A stretch of 64,000 nt of DNA from assembly GCA_015709615.1 (NCBI GenBank), contig CP054179.1, positions 868,001 through 932,000 of the forward strand. The letters run 5' to 3'. The DNA is from Gammaproteobacteria bacterium. GTDB lineage: Bacteria; Pseudomonadota; Gammaproteobacteria; Burkholderiales; Nitrosomonadaceae. The position numbers and the translations under genes are program-made. This document shows positions 34,435 to 43,747 of this stretch, one piece after another. Each line of letters opens with the position of its first letter. Position 1 is the first letter of the stretch. A model generated the notes under the pieces. It made no database searches and was not told the DNA's origin. It worked only from the letters and a program-made list of their open reading frames with translations.

Positions 34435-35150
34435 CAATTACTCTCAGAATCGTCTTTGCAGCATTGGTAGCAACGCTATACACGAACGGTACGGTCAACG
34501 CAGGAGTATTTTCCACACCTGCTGCTCAAATGGGCGCCATTGACAACCCAGGCACCATTCCTATCGGTGTTCCGGCAATTTCTGTAACCAATGCTCCGAC
34601 CACGTTCTTCAGCTTTAATCCAACCGGAGGTTATAATTATTCGACGGATGGCTCCACCAATCCGACGGCGGGATTCTTTCCCGATTACCATTTTCTTGGT
34701 TCTGCAGGAATAACGCCCGGCTCGGCGAGCAGCCCGATCTGGACATTTTCTGCGTCGGCAAGCGATTATTATCTTTATCCGACAATCGACCATGCACCCC
34801 TACCGAATGAAGCGCTGGAATCTTCGCTGTGGGGATCGAACGATGGAGGTTCAACGTGGATTCTCGGCAAGGTCGTCGAGGTATACGAACAAGGGTGGAA
34901 CTCAGCGGGCTTGCCTGACGATGGCGCTACCCGATGGCAGTTTAGCACGCCGGTTAACATGATCTCCGCTGTGGTCGGACTTACGCAAGGTGTCGTTGGC
35001 TCACCTTTACCTCCCTATTCTTATGGCGATGGTGACTTTGAGGTTGATGCCGTAATGCAAGCCATTCCCGAACCGCAAACCTACGCCATGTTCATAGCGG
35101 GCTTAGGCTTACTGGGTTTCGTGTGGCAGCGAAAAAAGCTGGCCGCTTAA
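34431..35150 (+). CDS. PEP-CTERM sorting-signal secreted protein
   Basis: A 239-residue secreted protein. An N-terminal signal peptide (LRIVFAALVATLYTNGTVNA) leads to an extracytoplasmic domain rich in G, S, T and P, and the C-terminus has IPEPQTYAMFIAGLGLLGF and WQRKK, the PEP-CTERM motif, hydrophobic span and basic end recognised by exosortase. No exosortase gene is in the window, but the epsL and priming-transferase genes nearby belong to that system. The role is unknown, probably in the cell envelope or extracellular matrix. An intact relative of the pseudogene at 6.3 kb. Confidence 0.88.
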   Translation: MTITLRIVFAALVATLYTNGTVNAGVFSTPAAQMGAIDNPGTIPIGVPAISVTNAPTTFFSFNPTGGYNYSTDGSTNPTAGFFPDYHFLGSAGITPGSASSPIWTFSASASDYYLYPTIDHAPLPNEALESSLWGSNDGGSTWILGKVVEVYEQGWNSAGLPDDGATRWQFSTPVNMISAVVGLTQGVVGSPLPPYSYGDGDFEVDAVMQAIPEPQTYAMFIAGLGLLGFVWQRKKLAA

Positions 35151-35170
35151 CCAAACTAATATTCGTCCGG

Positions 35171-35201
35171 AACGGGAGCTTAGGCTCCCGTTTCTATTTC
35201 A
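35171..35201 (+). terminator. Terminator after the PEP-CTERM gene
   Basis: AACGGGAGC (35171-35179) pairs with GCTCCCGTT (35184-35192) around a TTAG loop, followed by TCTATTTC. This is a good intrinsic terminator on the plus strand. Confidence 0.8.
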
Positions 35202-35311
35202 GAATCACACAGAAAAAAGACTGGAATTAATAGTTTTATTTTGACATCCGGTTTCAGGAAATTAAAGTTACAGCGAAATTCGAGATTGGAAATTCCTTGA
35301 TCGGCCTCTAA

Positions 35312-35989
35312 TCAAACAGTCTTGATCACCCCATCTTCCAACTCAACCACGCGATCCGCGACATCGAGAATGCGGTAGTCGTGCGTGACCAGCAGGATGG
35401 TGGTTTGCGATTCCTTTGCCAGTTGCTTCAGAATGCTGACGGCTTCGTAGCCGCTTTGTTTGTCGAGCGAGGCGGTCGGTTCGTCGGCCAGCACGATTTT
35501 CGGCTGCCCGACCAAGGCACGTGCGATGGAAACCCGTTGCCGCTGCCCGGCTGACAGTTGATCCGGTTTGTAGTGAAGGCGGTCTGCCAATCCCACGGCG
35601 GTCAGCATTTGCGCCGACCGTTCGAGTCTTTGCTGCTCGGTCAGCGTGTTGCCCATTTCCAGCGTCATGCTGACGTTTTGTAACGCCGTGAGCGATTTGA
35701 GCAGATTATGCTGCTGAAAAATGTAACCGATTTGCTGCCGCACTCTGATTTTGACCTGCTCGTTGCTATTGACCAATTGCTGATCGAGCACTTTCACGCT
35801 GCCGTGGAATGCTTGGCGCAGCCCGCCGATAATGGTTAGGAATGTCGTTTTGCCGGAACCGGAAGGCCCGGTGATCAGCACGATTTCACCTTGCCGGATC
35901 GCAATCGTCACATCCTTCAGAACGGGTTGTACCAGAACGCCGCTGCCGAAACTGAAACTCAAGCGGTCGACATCGATAATCGCGGCCAT
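35312..35989 (-). CDS. devA: DevA-type ABC exporter ATP-binding protein
   Basis: A 225-residue ATPase started at the ATG at 35989, which overlaps the devC stop (TGATG). The Walker A motif GPSGSGKTT, the signature LSAGQRQRVSIARA and the Walker B IVLADEPTAS are present. Length is that of DevA/LolD-like ATPases. With the two upstream genes it forms a DevBCA-type exporter, which in cyanobacteria works with a TolC-like channel to export lipids or other compounds. The substrate here is unknown. Confidence 0.88.
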   Translation of the reverse strand: MAAIIDVDRLSFSFGSGVLVQPVLKDVTIAIRQGEIVLITGPSGSGKTTFLTIIGGLRQAFHGSVKVLDQQLVNSNEQVKIRVRQQIGYIFQQHNLLKSLTALQNVSMTLEMGNTLTEQQRLERSAQMLTAVGLADRLHYKPDQLSAGQRQRVSIARALVGQPKIVLADEPTASLDKQSGYEAVSILKQLAKESQTTILLVTHDYRILDVADRVVELEDGVIKTV

Positions 35990-37158
35990 CAGAACATATC
36001 CGCCGGATCGGCGGCTTTCAATTTGCGGATGGCGAGGAATCCGGCCATTGCGCACATGGAGAGAATAAAAGCGAACACGGTCACGACCTTGTGCAAGGTC
36101 ATCGGCATGGGCATGAATATTTGCGATTCCGCCAAGTGATACAAGCCGATGGAAAGCGCACAGCCCGGCACGAATCCCAAAACCGCCAAAAAGAAAGCCG
36201 AAGCAAACACCACACGGATGAAATAGCCCTGCTCGTAACCGATGGCTTTGAGCGTGGCAAATTCGTTACGCAGATTGGCGATGTCGGTAAACAGAATCTG
36301 ATACACGATCACCAGCCCGACCACCCAGCCCATGATGGCGCCGAAACCGAAGATGAAACCGATCGGCGCCATATTGGCCCAATAGTTTTTTTCATACTGC
36401 AACAATTCTTCATAGGTAAACACATTGACGAACTCATTTAGCCGCTGGCGCAATTCGGCTTGCGTTTGTTCGATCGAGGCACCCGGGTACAGTTTGATGA
36501 TGCCCAAGTCGATATCGCTGCGATCCCTTTTGGGAAAAATCCGCATGAAATTAAGCTCACTGGTGACGACATTGCCGTCGGCGGCAAACGATACGCCCAG
36601 CTTGATCAAGCCGATGATGGTGATTTTATAATCGTTGATCTCGGTGACATTCCGCCCGGTTTGCAGTAACTGCCGCAGCGGCCCGAATTCAGGGCGTGAA
36701 TATTCGTCGAACAGCACGGTATCCTTCAGTTTCAACCCGGCCTGCTGATCCCGGATGGTTTTCACGCTAAATATCTGCGAATCCGGATCAAAACCGTACA
36801 CCATCAATGTGCGCTTGACCTGGGTTTCAATATTCTTGAACGGCGCCAGCCCCAAATATAACGGATAAACTTCGGCGACCGCCGGATTTCCCAACGCGCG
36901 CATCAGTTCATTGCGTTTAAACTCCACCGGACGCCACAACGCTTCGCTTTGTTTGTGCATCAGGAATAGATCGCCGTTTAGCTTTAGTGCCGTGGAAATT
37001 GCGCTGGCATACAACGCATCCCGGAAACCCAGTTGCATGAACACCAGCACGCAAGCGAACAAAACACCAAAAATCGCGGCAACCAGTTTGGTGCGGTCAA
37101 ACACCAATTGCCGCCAAGCCAGCCGCGCAGGAAAATAAAACCAGTCGATCAGCGTCAC
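35989..37158 (-). CDS. devC: DevC-type ABC exporter permease
   Basis: A 389-residue permease of the DevC/MacB-like FtsX class. One membrane segment near the N-terminus (about residues 20-42), a large periplasmic domain, and three C-terminal segments (about 270-295, 318-340 and 352-375). The start ATG overlaps the devB stop (ATGA), and the stop overlaps the devA start. The tight overlaps show one operon, devB-devC-devA. Confidence 0.87.
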   Translation of the reverse strand: MTLIDWFYFPARLAWRQLVFDRTKLVAAIFGVLFACVLVFMQLGFRDALYASAISTALKLNGDLFLMHKQSEALWRPVEFKRNELMRALGNPAVAEVYPLYLGLAPFKNIETQVKRTLMVYGFDPDSQIFSVKTIRDQQAGLKLKDTVLFDEYSRPEFGPLRQLLQTGRNVTEINDYKITIIGLIKLGVSFAADGNVVTSELNFMRIFPKRDRSDIDLGIIKLYPGASIEQTQAELRQRLNEFVNVFTYEELLQYEKNYWANMAPIGFIFGFGAIMGWVVGLVIVYQILFTDIANLRNEFATLKAIGYEQGYFIRVVFASAFFLAVLGFVPGCALSIGLYHLAESQIFMPMPMTLHKVVTVFAFILSMCAMAGFLAIRKLKAADPADMF

Positions 37159-38054
37159 GGCATGATACGCACATTAACCTGCCGGAAGATCTGATGCTGT
37201 AAATCGGTCACGGCGTCCGGCTCGAGCGCCAGGCGGACTTCGACGATGCGATTATCGCGATCGGCCAGCGGATCGGTATCGTTGATATCGTTTTTCCTGA
37301 CCAGGAACCCCAGTTCCCTGACTTGCGCGCGATAACGCCGCTTAAAACCAACCGCATGAATACACCCCGGTTGACCTATTTTCACTTGCAGCAAATCGGA
37401 TTCGTAGACTTCCGCCACGACATCGAGCTGTGATAAATCCGCCATTTCCAGTAATCCCCGGTCGCCGATCCGTTCGCCCGGGCGCGTATGAATCTTCAAC
37501 ACGGTGCCGCTGATCGGTGCGGCAATCCGGGTATTGCCCAATTCCGCTTCGTCAATTTTCAGTTCGGATCGGGCTTGCGCGATTTCCGCCGTCAAACGCT
37601 TCAAATTGATTTGCGATTGTTCGAAAGCCAAGCGCTTGGAATCGGCGATGGATGCACTGGTTGCGGAGCTCAGTTCGAGCGATTGATGGCGCAAGTACTC
37701 CCTTCTATTGAAAGCCAGCGCGGCTTGCTCCACCGCGCGTTGCGCTTCGAGTACCTTGATGCGCGCTTTGGCTGCTTCCACCTGCGCTTTTTTCTTGAAG
37801 TGATCGGACAGCAACGCCACTGTATCGCCGGATTTGACCGGATCGGCTTCCTCGAAAAAGAGCTGCTCCACGCGCGCGCCTTCCGGACCGGCGTTATGGG
37901 AAATTTTAATCACGCGCGAACGCGGCTCGATCCGGCCCAGTGCGCCGATTCCCTGCTGGGCATCCGGCAGGCAACTGCTTTCGGCCAGTACGTTAACGCT
38001 CATAAGCATCAAGCCTGCGATAGCAAAAATACAATAACGCACTTTACGGTACAT
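37155..38054 (-). CDS. devB: DevB-type membrane fusion protein (HlyD family)
   Basis: A 299-residue periplasmic adaptor. A signal peptide (YCIFAIAGLMLMSVNVLA) is followed by an HlyD lipoyl-like half (ARVEQLFFEEADPVKSGDTVA), a coiled-coil hairpin (AAKARIKVLEAQRAVEQAAL) and the second half (NTRIAAPISGTVLKIHTRPG). It would connect the permease to an outer-membrane channel, which is not in the window. First gene of the operon, divergent from the cobalamin region. Confidence 0.87.
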   Translation of the reverse strand: MYRKVRYCIFAIAGLMLMSVNVLAESSCLPDAQQGIGALGRIEPRSRVIKISHNAGPEGARVEQLFFEEADPVKSGDTVALLSDHFKKKAQVEAAKARIKVLEAQRAVEQAALAFNRREYLRHQSLELSSATSASIADSKRLAFEQSQINLKRLTAEIAQARSELKIDEAELGNTRIAAPISGTVLKIHTRPGERIGDRGLLEMADLSQLDVVAEVYESDLLQVKIGQPGCIHAVGFKRRYRAQVRELGFLVRKNDINDTDPLADRDNRIVEVRLALEPDAVTDLQHQIFRQVNVRIMP

Positions 38055-38187
38055 AACTCACTTTTAGATAAACCAACCTGGGATACGATCACCCGGATTA
38101 TGCATGAACGAATAATGATCGTCACACCTCCGCTTCGCAAGCAATTCTTGACATACCGGCTGCCATTCGGGTAAGTTTGCACCCTCA
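38055..38187 (+). promoter_or_regulatory. Divergent promoter region; promoter of the cobalamin operon
   Basis: A TTGACA box (38148-38153) and TAAGTT (38172-38177), 18 bases apart, lie just upstream of the cobalamin riboswitch and are the likely plus-strand promoter. The devB promoter must be in the same stretch on the other strand; I could not place it. Confidence 0.5.
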
Positions 38188-38385
38188 CGTTCAGGTGCCT
38201 GCAAGTTTTTTCTTACAGGTTAAACGGGAAACCGGTGCGTCTGATTCGAATCAGGCAATGCCGGCACTGCCCCCGCAACGGTAATTGAGTTAACGATCTG
38301 CATCAAGCCACTGTGCAACCGCATGGGAAGGCGCAGATCCGGAATAGCTTCCACTCATCAGTCCGGAGACCGGCCCGAAGTGATC
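38188..38385 (+). promoter_or_regulatory. Cobalamin riboswitch
   Basis: The element begins near CAGGTGCCTGCAAG and includes GGGAAACCGGTGCG, CACTGCCCCCGCAACGG, the B12-box-like AAGCCACTG, and GGGAAGGCGCAG, ending with CAGTCCGGAGACCGGCC. These are the ordered conserved blocks of the class-I adenosylcobalamin riboswitch. It lies about 150 bases before btuB. When cobalamin is plentiful it should reduce expression of btuB and the genes cotranscribed with it. Confidence 0.95.
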
Positions 38386-38534
38386 ATTACTGCGAGATTG
38401 CGGCGGGCAATCGGTGGCATATCCGGCGGTTTCGTATCGTTTGAACCGATCGCGTTGTCATTTCCAGATTTTCCTTCCGCATTTTCTCATTTTAGAATTC
38501 GGTAACGCGCGGGTGTGCGCGCAGGAATCAAATC

Positions 38535-40385
38535 ATGCAAAAATGCCGTTTAACGGCGCTGACCGTGCTATGGTTCGGCACGGTTATGAATACCTTTGCC
38601 GCAGGTGGTGCGGGTCATCAGGAACCACCAGTTATCGTCACGGCCACGCGCACGGCTCAGACCGCCGACGCTTCGCTCGCCTCGGTCACGGTCATTTCAC
38701 GCCAGGACATCGAACGCCAGCAAGCGCGCTCGATTCAGGATTTGTTCCGCGGCGTGCCGGGAATGAGTATCTCGAACAATGGCGGCGCGGGTAAAGACAC
38801 CGCCGTGTTCATGCGCGGCAGCGAATCCGACCAAGTGCTCGTCATGATTGACAACATCAAGGTGGGTTCCGCCACCTCGGGCACCACAGCGTTTGAAAAT
38901 ATTCCGATCGATCAGATCGAGCGCATCGAAATCGTGCGCGGGCCGCGTTCCAGCTTATACGGCTCCGAAGCCATCGGCGGTGTGATCCATATTTTTACCC
39001 GCAAAGGCAGCGGCACCGGGTTCAAACCGAATTTCAATTTCGGCGGCGGCAGTTACACGACGTTTGAAGGTGCTACCGGATTCGCATACGGCGGCAAGCA
39101 AGGCTGGTTGAATATGACCGCCAGCGGCATTGGCACACGCGGATTTAATGCCTGCACCGGCTCCAGCAATGCCGGTTGCTTTGTCGATTCGTCCGATCCC
39201 ACACTCTACGACAAGGATGGTTACCGCAATGTCGCAGGCAGCGCGCGTGCGGGATACCGTTTCGAAAACGGATTGGAAATTGACGGCAGCTTCATGCGCT
39301 CCGCGGGAAAAGCCGAATTCGACGGCGGCTTCGTCAATAAAGGAATTGTGATGCAGCAGGTTTTTGGCGGCACGGCGCGTTATTCACCGCTCAAGTTCTG
39401 GCGCATCAACCTGATCGGCGGCAGCAGCCACGAAGATACCGATAATTTTCTCAACACGCTGTTTCAAAGCCGTTTCAACACCACGCGCAATACCATTTCG
39501 CTATTGAACGATTTCACCATCAATCCGAAAAACTTGCTGACCATCGGCATGGATTATCAGAATGATCACGTTGACAGCACCGAAGCTTTTACCGTGAATT
39601 CGCGTACCAATTGGGGGGTTTTCGGGCAGCACCAGGCCACCGTTACCAAACATGATTTCCAGCTCTCGCTGCGGCATGACGATAATCAGCAATTCGGCAG
39701 CCGGGTGACCGGCGGTGTTGGCTGGGGTTATCCGCTCACGGAAAACGTCCGTCTGCTGGCGAATTTCGGCAGCGCTTTCAAAGCGCCGACATTCAACGAA
39801 TTGTATTTTCCCGGCTTCAGCAATCCACATTTGCGCCCGGAAGATTCGCGCAGTTTTGAATTCGGCACACGGGGCAAGGCGGTTTGGGGTAATTGGTCGT
39901 TGAATGTGTATGAAAACCGCATCGATCATCTGATTGCCTACGACGCCGCCATCTTTGCACCCGCCAATGTCGATCAGGCGCGCATTCGCGGCTTTGAGGG
40001 AATCATCAGCTTGCAAGTCAAGGGCTGGCAATTGAACGGTAATCTGACTTTGATGGATCCCGAAAATCGTTCATCCGGCCCAAATCGCGGTAATATATTG
40101 CCGCGGCGCGCCGCGGAATCGTTCCGGCTGGAAGCTGACCGGCAATTCGGTCGTTACCGCCTCGGCGCAATGCTACTGGTCGAAGGCCAGCGCTATGACG
40201 ATCTGGCCAATACCCGCAAGCTGGACAGTTACGTCAAATTTGACCTGCGCGCCGAGTACAACTTGAATAAACATTGGCGCTTGCAAGGCCGCATTGAAAA
40301 TATATTCAATGAGCACTACCAAACCGCGGCATTCTACAATCAACCGGGGCGGAATTTTTTCGCCATGTTGCGTTATCAACCTTGA
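38535..40385 (+). CDS. btuB: TonB-dependent cobalamin receptor
   Basis: A 616-residue outer-membrane receptor. It has a signal peptide, a TonB box (PPVIVTATRT at about 31-40), a plug domain (RSIQDLFRGVPGMSI; RIEIVRGPRSSLYGSEAIGG) and a 22-strand type barrel ending in NFFAMLRYQP with the aromatic ending of outer-membrane proteins. The cobalamin riboswitch upstream and the following cobalamin genes identify the substrate. Energy would come from TonB-ExbBD, encoded elsewhere. Confidence 0.92.
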   Translation: MQKCRLTALTVLWFGTVMNTFAAGGAGHQEPPVIVTATRTAQTADASLASVTVISRQDIERQQARSIQDLFRGVPGMSISNNGGAGKDTAVFMRGSESDQVLVMIDNIKVGSATSGTTAFENIPIDQIERIEIVRGPRSSLYGSEAIGGVIHIFTRKGSGTGFKPNFNFGGGSYTTFEGATGFAYGGKQGWLNMTASGIGTRGFNACTGSSNAGCFVDSSDPTLYDKDGYRNVAGSARAGYRFENGLEIDGSFMRSAGKAEFDGGFVNKGIVMQQVFGGTARYSPLKFWRINLIGGSSHEDTDNFLNTLFQSRFNTTRNTISLLNDFTINPKNLLTIGMDYQNDHVDSTEAFTVNSRTNWGVFGQHQATVTKHDFQLSLRHDDNQQFGSRVTGGVGWGYPLTENVRLLANFGSAFKAPTFNELYFPGFSNPHLRPEDSRSFEFGTRGKAVWGNWSLNVYENRIDHLIAYDAAIFAPANVDQARIRGFEGIISLQVKGWQLNGNLTLMDPENRSSGPNRGNILPRRAAESFRLEADRQFGRYRLGAMLLVEGQRYDDLANTRKLDSYVKFDLRAEYNLNKHWRLQGRIENIFNEHYQTAAFYNQPGRNFFAMLRYQP

Positions 40386-40398
40386 CTAGGAGTTAAAC

Positions 40399-40980
40399 AT
40401 GCTGACTTTATCCACTCGCCATCAAATCGCCATCGGGCTGTTGCTGGCCGTATTCATGATCCTCACGCGCAGCCATCATTTCGCCACGCTGCATAACCTC
40501 GCCGATGCATCCTGGGCAATCTTCTTTCTGGTCGGCATCTATCTGCGCTCCGCATGGCCGCTGCTGGGATTTTTTGCGTTGGGCTGGGGATTGGATGTTG
40601 CTGCTACCACTTGGGGCGGCGTCAGTGATTTTTGCATGACCCCGGCGTATATTTTTCTACTGCCGGCTTATGCGTCGTTATGGCTCGCCGGGCGCTGGTA
40701 CGCCAAGCGCCATCAATTCGCATGGCGAACCGTCATGCCGCTTTCCATCAGCATCATGGTCGGTTTAACGCTGTGTGAATTATTCTCCGGCGGCGGATTT
40801 TATTTCTTCTCCGGCCGCATTGCAGAAACCAGCGTGGCGGAATTCGGTGAACAACTGCTGAAATATTTCCCGCTTTATATCGAGACCTTCGTTTTTTACC
40901 TGGGTGTCGCGGCTGCCGTTCATGCGCTGTTGACGTTCATCGCGCAGCAATTCAATCCGCGCAACAGCACCGCAGGATAA
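40399..40980 (+). CDS. btuM: BtuM-like cobalamin transporter
   Basis: A 193-residue inner-membrane protein with about six membrane spans, directly after btuB. It fits BtuM, the solitary ECF-type S-component studied in Thiobacillus denitrificans, in which a cysteine at about position 80 ligates the cobalt and removes cyanide from cyanocobalamin. Here Cys79 lies in GGVSDFCMTPAYIF, at the matching place. No BtuC/D/F genes are in the window. The family call comes from length, topology, the Cys and context, not from a database search. Confidence 0.8.
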   Translation: MLTLSTRHQIAIGLLLAVFMILTRSHHFATLHNLADASWAIFFLVGIYLRSAWPLLGFFALGWGLDVAATTWGGVSDFCMTPAYIFLLPAYASLWLAGRWYAKRHQFAWRTVMPLSISIMVGLTLCELFSGGGFYFFSGRIAETSVAEFGEQLLKYFPLYIETFVFYLGVAAAVHALLTFIAQQFNPRNSTAG

Positions 40981-40984
40981 CATC

Positions 40985-41590
40985 ATGACCGATTCCGGGC
41001 GCGCAGAACGCCACCGCACGCGCATGCAGCGCCAGAAAGAAGTCGTCGACGCGGCGATTGCGCGCGCAGATCGTGAAAAAGGGTTGTTGCTGGTTCTAAC
41101 CGGCAACGGCAAAGGCAAATCCAGTTCGGCTTTCGGCATGCTGGCACGGGCGCTCGGCCACGGCATGCGCGCGGGCGTGGCGCAATTCATCAAAGGCCGC
41201 TCGGATACCGGCGAAGAAGCTTTTTTCCGCAAACAACCGGATGTCGTCTGGCATGTTCTCGGTGAGGGTTTCACTTGGGACACGCAGAATTTGGAACGCG
41301 ATACGGAAACCGCGCAACGCGGCTGGGTCGTCGTACAAAAAATGCTGAACGATCCGGCGCTGGATTTGATCGTGCTCGACGAACTCACCTATCCGCTTAA
41401 ATTCGGCTGGCTGGATTTAGCCGTGGTATTGAACGATCTGAAAAACCGACCACCCATGCAGCACGTCGTGATTACCGGACGGGGCGCACCCGAAGCGCTG
41501 TGCGAAGCGGCGGATACAGTGACCGAAATGACCGACGTCAAGCATGCCTTCCGCGCCGGTGTTCAAGCGCAAAAAGGCATCGATCTGTAG
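40985..41590 (+). CDS. cobO: Corrinoid adenosyltransferase
   Basis: A 201-residue CobA/CobO/BtuR-family enzyme that transfers adenosyl from ATP to Co(I) corrinoids. The P-loop-like LTGNGKGKSSSAFGMLARALGHG is cut into two pieces by the usual family variation. GVAQFIKG and LDLIVLDELTYPLKFGWL are further signatures. It follows btuM by 4 bases. It activates corrinoids taken up by BtuB/BtuM. Confidence 0.94.
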   Translation: MTDSGRAERHRTRMQRQKEVVDAAIARADREKGLLLVLTGNGKGKSSSAFGMLARALGHGMRAGVAQFIKGRSDTGEEAFFRKQPDVVWHVLGEGFTWDTQNLERDTETAQRGWVVVQKMLNDPALDLIVLDELTYPLKFGWLDLAVVLNDLKNRPPMQHVVITGRGAPEALCEAADTVTEMTDVKHAFRAGVQAQKGIDL

Positions 41591-41594
41591 CATC

Positions 41595-42248
41595 ATGCGC
41601 AATAACCATCGCTTCAGTGATAGCGAACGCGCTGCTATCTATCGTGTGATCGCCGAGCGCCGCGACATGCGGCATTTTATTCCCGATCCGATTGATCCTG
41701 CCGTATTGCAGCGCCTGCTCGCCGCCGCGCACCAGGCACCCAGTGTCGGTTTGATGCAGCCGTGGCGGTTTATCCGCATCACGGATAGGCAGTTGCGCAA
41801 TACCATTGCAACCATGGTGGAAGCAGAGCGGCGGCGCACAGCCGAAGCATTGGCAGAACGCAGCGACGAATTCATGCGCCTGAAAGTCGCCGGTATTCTG
41901 GAATGCGGAGAACTACTGGTCGTCGCATTAAGCGACCGGCGTGAGCAGCACATTTTTGGCCGCCGCACTTTGCCTGAGATGGATCTGGCTTCGGTCGCCT
42001 GCGCCATTCAAAATTTTTGGCTGGCCGCACGTGCTGAAGGATTGGGTATGGGTTGGGTGTCATTATTTGATCCCGAGCAATTGGCTGAATTGCTCAACAT
42101 GCCTGCCGGCAGTAAGCCGGTCGCTATTTTATGCCTGGGTCATGTCGAAGCTTTTTATCCTGCACCGATGCTGAAACTGCAAGGCTGGGCGGAAGAACGT
42201 CCGCTGCAGGAATTGCTATTCCATAATCACTGGAACAACTCGGCGTAA
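41595..42248 (+). CDS. bluB: 5,6-dimethylbenzimidazole synthase
   Basis: A 217-residue flavin-destructase of the nitroreductase fold that makes the lower ligand 5,6-dimethylbenzimidazole from FMNH2 and oxygen. The start at 41595 (MRNNHRFSDSERAAIYRVI) is just after cobO. BluB markers are RRDMRHFIPDPI, LLAAAHQAPSVGLMQPWRFI and the ending region WVSLFDPEQLAELLNMP. Having its own DMB synthase means the cell can attach the preferred ligand. Confidence 0.93.
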   Translation: MRNNHRFSDSERAAIYRVIAERRDMRHFIPDPIDPAVLQRLLAAAHQAPSVGLMQPWRFIRITDRQLRNTIATMVEAERRRTAEALAERSDEFMRLKVAGILECGELLVVALSDRREQHIFGRRTLPEMDLASVACAIQNFWLAARAEGLGMGWVSLFDPEQLAELLNMPAGSKPVAILCLGHVEAFYPAPMLKLQGWAEERPLQELLFHNHWNNSA

Positions 42249-42256
42249 CACGCGCG

Positions 42257-43747
42257 ATGAATACGCAAACACTGATGATTCAGGGCACCACATCGGATGC
42301 CGGCAAAAGCATGCTGGTCACGGCGTTATGCCGCTGGCTGGCGCGCAGAAATGTGCGGGTGGCGCCGTTCAAACCGCAAAATATGGCGCTCAACAGCGTG
42401 GTCACCAGCGATGGCGGGGAAATCGGCCGGGCGCAGGCGGTGCAGGCGTTGGCAGCCGGGTTGGCACCGCATACCGACATGAATCCGGTACTGCTTAAAC
42501 CCAACACCGATAAGAATGCACAAATCATCATTCACGGTCATGCACTTACCAACATGGACGCCAGCGGTTTTCACAACTATAAATCGATTGCGCTGCAGGC
42601 TGTGCTCGAATCACACACGCGGCTCAGTACTAAATACGACCGCATCATCGCCGAAGGCGCGGGTTCACCGGCGGAAATCAATTTGCGCGCCAACGATATC
42701 GCCAATATGGGCTTTGCCGAAGCGGTCGACTGCCCGGTCATTCTCATCGCCGATATCGATCGCGGCGGCGTTTTCGCTCACCTGGCAGGCACCTTGGCGT
42801 TACTGAGCGAAAGTGAACAAGCGCGCATCCAAGGATTCGTCATCAACCGCTTCCGTGGCGATAAGGCATTGCTTGATCCCGGTTTGGATTGGCTGGAACG
42901 CTATACCGGCAAACCGGTATTGGGCGTTTTTCCGTACTTGCAAGGCTTGCACCTGGAAGCGGAAGACGCGCTGCCTCGTGCCAATGATGCCGGTGATTTC
43001 AGCATACCAGCGGAACAGCAATATCTGCGGATCATCATTCCGGCGCTGCCGCGCATCAGCAATCATACCGATTTCGATCCGCTGCGTTTGCATCCGCAGG
43101 TGCATGTGCAGTTCATCGGTCCCGGCGAAATCATTCCGCCTGCGGACTTGATCATCCTGCCGGGCTCAAAAAATGTGCGCGCGGATCTCGATTGGTTGCG
43201 CGAGCAAGGCTGGGAGTCCGCAATTCGAAAGCATTTACGCTACGGCGGGAAGTTGCTGGGAATCTGCGGCGGATTCCAAATGCTCGGCCAATGGATTCAC
43301 GACCCTTGCGGTCTCGAAGGTGATGCCGGTAGCACGCAAGGACTGGGTTTTTTTGCTATGGAAACTACATTGGAGCCACAGAAGATTTTGCGCAACACGC
43401 TTGGCCGGTTGACTTTCAACGGCGCAGCCGTAACCGGCTACGAAATCCACGCGGGGATCACCACTTATCACACACCTTACCAACCGCTTGTCCATCTGCC
43501 GCAAGGCCGGGATGGCGCAATCAGCGGTGACGGGTTGATATTGGGGACATACCTGCACGGTATTTTTACATCCACGGCTGCTTGTCAGGCGCTCCTAACT
43601 TGGGCCGGATTGGATGCGCCGGTGGAAATTCCCGATTATCAAACGAGTTGCAACACCGCCATCGACCGGCTAGCGGATTGTGTCGAACAATACCTCGATA
43701 CCGCGCAACTGAACCGGTTGCTTGACTTGGACACGCAGCCATCATGA
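42257..43747 (+). CDS. cobQ: Cobyric acid synthase
   Basis: A 496-residue amidotransferase that amidates the b, d, e and g side chains of the corrin ring. The ATP-binding part begins MIQGTTSDAGKSMLVTALCR and includes FKPQNMALNS. The glutaminase part has the catalytic Cys in LLGICGGFQMLG and the His in YEIHAG / LHGIF. Its stop overlaps cobU by 4 bases (ATGA). Confidence 0.95.
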   Translation: MNTQTLMIQGTTSDAGKSMLVTALCRWLARRNVRVAPFKPQNMALNSVVTSDGGEIGRAQAVQALAAGLAPHTDMNPVLLKPNTDKNAQIIIHGHALTNMDASGFHNYKSIALQAVLESHTRLSTKYDRIIAEGAGSPAEINLRANDIANMGFAEAVDCPVILIADIDRGGVFAHLAGTLALLSESEQARIQGFVINRFRGDKALLDPGLDWLERYTGKPVLGVFPYLQGLHLEAEDALPRANDAGDFSIPAEQQYLRIIIPALPRISNHTDFDPLRLHPQVHVQFIGPGEIIPPADLIILPGSKNVRADLDWLREQGWESAIRKHLRYGGKLLGICGGFQMLGQWIHDPCGLEGDAGSTQGLGFFAMETTLEPQKILRNTLGRLTFNGAAVTGYEIHAGITTYHTPYQPLVHLPQGRDGAISGDGLILGTYLHGIFTSTAACQALLTWAGLDAPVEIPDYQTSCNTAIDRLADCVEQYLDTAQLNRLLDLDTQPS

